From positions 620,001 to 684,000 of the forward strand of contig NW_026516204.1 of the NCBI RefSeq assembly GCF_025602895.1: a stretch of 64,000 bases of DNA. Reading direction: 5' to 3'. The position numbers were made by a program, and so were the translations under genes. Positions 63,014-64,000 of the stretch are shown one piece after another. The notes beneath the pieces were generated by a model, which saw only the letters and a program-made list of their open reading frames with translations, was not told the DNA's origin and ran no database searches. Positions within the stretch are counted from its first letter, which is position 1; each line of letters opens with the position of its first letter. This DNA is from Polychytrium aggregatum. Its lineage: Eukaryota > Chytridiomycota > Chytridiomycetes > Polychytriales.

Positions 63014-63422
63014 TTAGCGACGAACTCCGGGCGTCGCCTTCGGCTTTGAGGGATAGCGAAGGTGGAAAGTCAGCAACAAGATCAGTGGCGTGGGAAACAT
63101 TGGCAGCGGGCTCCCAAGACCGGTCAGTCTCGGAATAGCCCTTCCACTGAACCAAGTACTGTAAGCGACCACGGAAGAGCCGAGAATCGAGAACAGTCTC
63201 GACCTCAAACTCTTCCTGGGAGTCAACAAGAATGGGAGGTGGTTCGGGTTGGGTGAACTCGGGAACAATGTCCTTCGTTCGGGGTTCAAGGAGGGATACA
63301 TGAAAGACGGGGTGAACTTTAAGTGTGGAAGGGAGTTTAAGTTCAAAGGCAACGGGGTTGATGCGGCGAAGAACTTTAAAGGGGCCAAGCTTTTTCTGAT
63401 CAAGCTTGTTGGAGGGACGAAG
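63014..63422 (-). pseudogene. pol: B3 pol C-terminus, frameshifted after the chromodomain
   Basis: Integrase C-terminal end (K-L-G-P-F-K-V) and chromodomain (Y-L-V-Q-W-K-G-Y) match B2. One extra T near 63060 shifts the frame after V-A-D-F, so the last 16 or so residues differ and the stop moves into the LTR. The 5' side is cut by A7. A degenerate copy. Confidence 0.85.
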
Positions 63423-63731
63423 TGTAACGTCCACTACTGGGACGTTGGGGCAAGACGGGGAGGGAGGGGGTACAAGACAAGACAGGACGGGGCAGAACAG
63501 GGCGGTGCTAGGCTACTCTAGCGGACGGGTGAGCTCGGGGAGCACTTACGTTTATTCACGATAAAACCGAACTCCAGACAAACGGGGGGAACGGGGGCAA
63601 CCCGCAGGTATACCCTGCGGTGGCCTGCCTGCGGTGCGTGAAAACGCAAAGCGCAGCACAGGTCACGACCCACTGCGCCGCGCAGTACGCGCAGTACGCG
63701 CAGCACAGCGTCGGAGATACCATCTCCTACA
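63423..63731 (-). repeat. A7 3' LTR (309 bp)
   Basis: Standard A LTR of the young type (GGGGAGCAC variant). Confidence 0.94.
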
Positions 63732-63740
63732 CTCCCACAC

Positions 63741-64000
63741 TTAAGAAGGCTTCCTGCGAGGAGCCCTGCGTGTGCTCTTTATTTGGGGCTCCTCGAGGTG
63801 TTTACCGTATTTACTCAGCTCCTCGGGTGCATGGGACAAGTCCTCCAGTGTTTGCCATGTGTTGCCCGAGTGTGGGTAACCAACCCACTTGACATAAAAC
63901 CGAAGTGACCCATCAGCCACTTTCTTGTGCCTCACGATCCTTTCGACTTCATATTCTTGAGTATAGTATTGTCCGAGGTCGTCTTCCAGTGGTGCGTCGT
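63741..64000 (-). CDS. pol: A7 pol C-terminus (chromodomain), cut by window edge
   Basis: The last 86 or so codons of the family A pol: the acidic linker after integrase and the chromodomain with Y-V-K-W-V-G-Y and the C-terminal basic tail, ending in TAA at 63743-63741. Sequence matches A4. The rest of pol lies to the right. Confidence 0.9.
   Translation of the reverse strand, partial: DAPLEDDLGQYYTQEYEVERIVRHKKVADGSLRFYVKWVGYPHSGNTWQTLEDLSHAPEELSKYGKHLEEPQIKSTRRAPRRKPS

Larger units (their letters stand above)
62210..63422 (-). mobile_element. Family B element B3 (3' end)
   Basis: Minus-strand copy with 3' LTR and the end of pol, inserted in I. A7 is inserted in its integrase C-terminal region (left TSD cgaag, 63418-63422). 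Confidence 0.88.
63423..64000 (-). mobile_element. Family A element A7 (3' end, runs off window)
   Basis: Minus-strand copy with its 3' LTR and the end of pol; the rest is to the right of the window. Inserted in B3. This is the innermost layer of the J > H > I > B3 > A7 nest. Confidence 0.92.

Noticed and set aside
1-64000. Repeat-induced point mutation
   Set aside because: Copies of family A are almost identical with open frames and GC-rich codons; no AT-skewed C-to-T decay with stop codons is visible. A proper dinucleotide count was not done.

Overview
The window is a gene-free block of nested Ty3/gypsy-type LTR retrotransposons. No host gene, tRNA, rRNA or CRISPR array was recognised, and essentially every base belongs to an element or an LTR. 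The chromodomain-tailed integrases, the 5-bp target-site duplications (TSDs) and the mix of self-primed (Tf1/sushi-like) and tRNA-primed elements point to a fungal chromosome. A GC-rich basidiomycete is a reasonable guess, but the species cannot be named. Gene absence and element density suggest heterochromatin, possibly (peri)centromeric; that is inference.

Families (labels are mine): A (LTR 309 bp, separate gag and pol), B (LTR 791 bp), C (LTR 301 bp, single gag-pol ORF), E (LTR about 308 bp), G (LTR 581 bp), H and J (C-like single-ORF elements), I (LTR 384 bp, partial), and solo LTRs F, K and one of G. LTRs begin TG and end CA. TSDs are complete for A4, A5, A6, B2, C1, E, G1, F, K and solo G.

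Layout. The host of everything from 9258 to 56463 is one minus-strand element, J, cut into seven visible coding pieces. Working left to right: A0(-) sits in the gag start of A1(+); A1 sits in B1(-); B1 sits in the J 3' LTR. Solo LTR F, carrying A5(-), interrupts J at 9833-15605. E(+) interrupts J at 15849-20845. C1(-) interrupts J at 20970-41226; its tandem-repeat leader is split by B2(+), which is itself split by A4(+). Solo LTRs G (41657-42236) and K (42452-42785) follow. A6(+) interrupts J at 43988-55801 and carries G1(-) inside its integrase. At the right end H(-) interrupts J, I(-) interrupts H, B3(-) interrupts I and A7(-) interrupts B3. The J reading frame is kept across all six internal junctions once one TSD copy is removed.

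Within elements, gag gives the capsid/nucleocapsid and pol gives protease, reverse transcriptase, RNase H, integrase and a C-terminal chromodomain. In A, B and E, pol lies in the -1 frame of gag, and the overlap holds a canonical slippery heptamer followed by a strong hairpin; G has a weaker version. B, E and G have a 9-12 nt complement between the presumed RNA 5' end and the site just after the 5' LTR (self-priming). A and C instead share a TGGTAGCATCGG primer site. A4 looks complete; E and G1 look intact; C1 and B2 are complete but split by later insertions.
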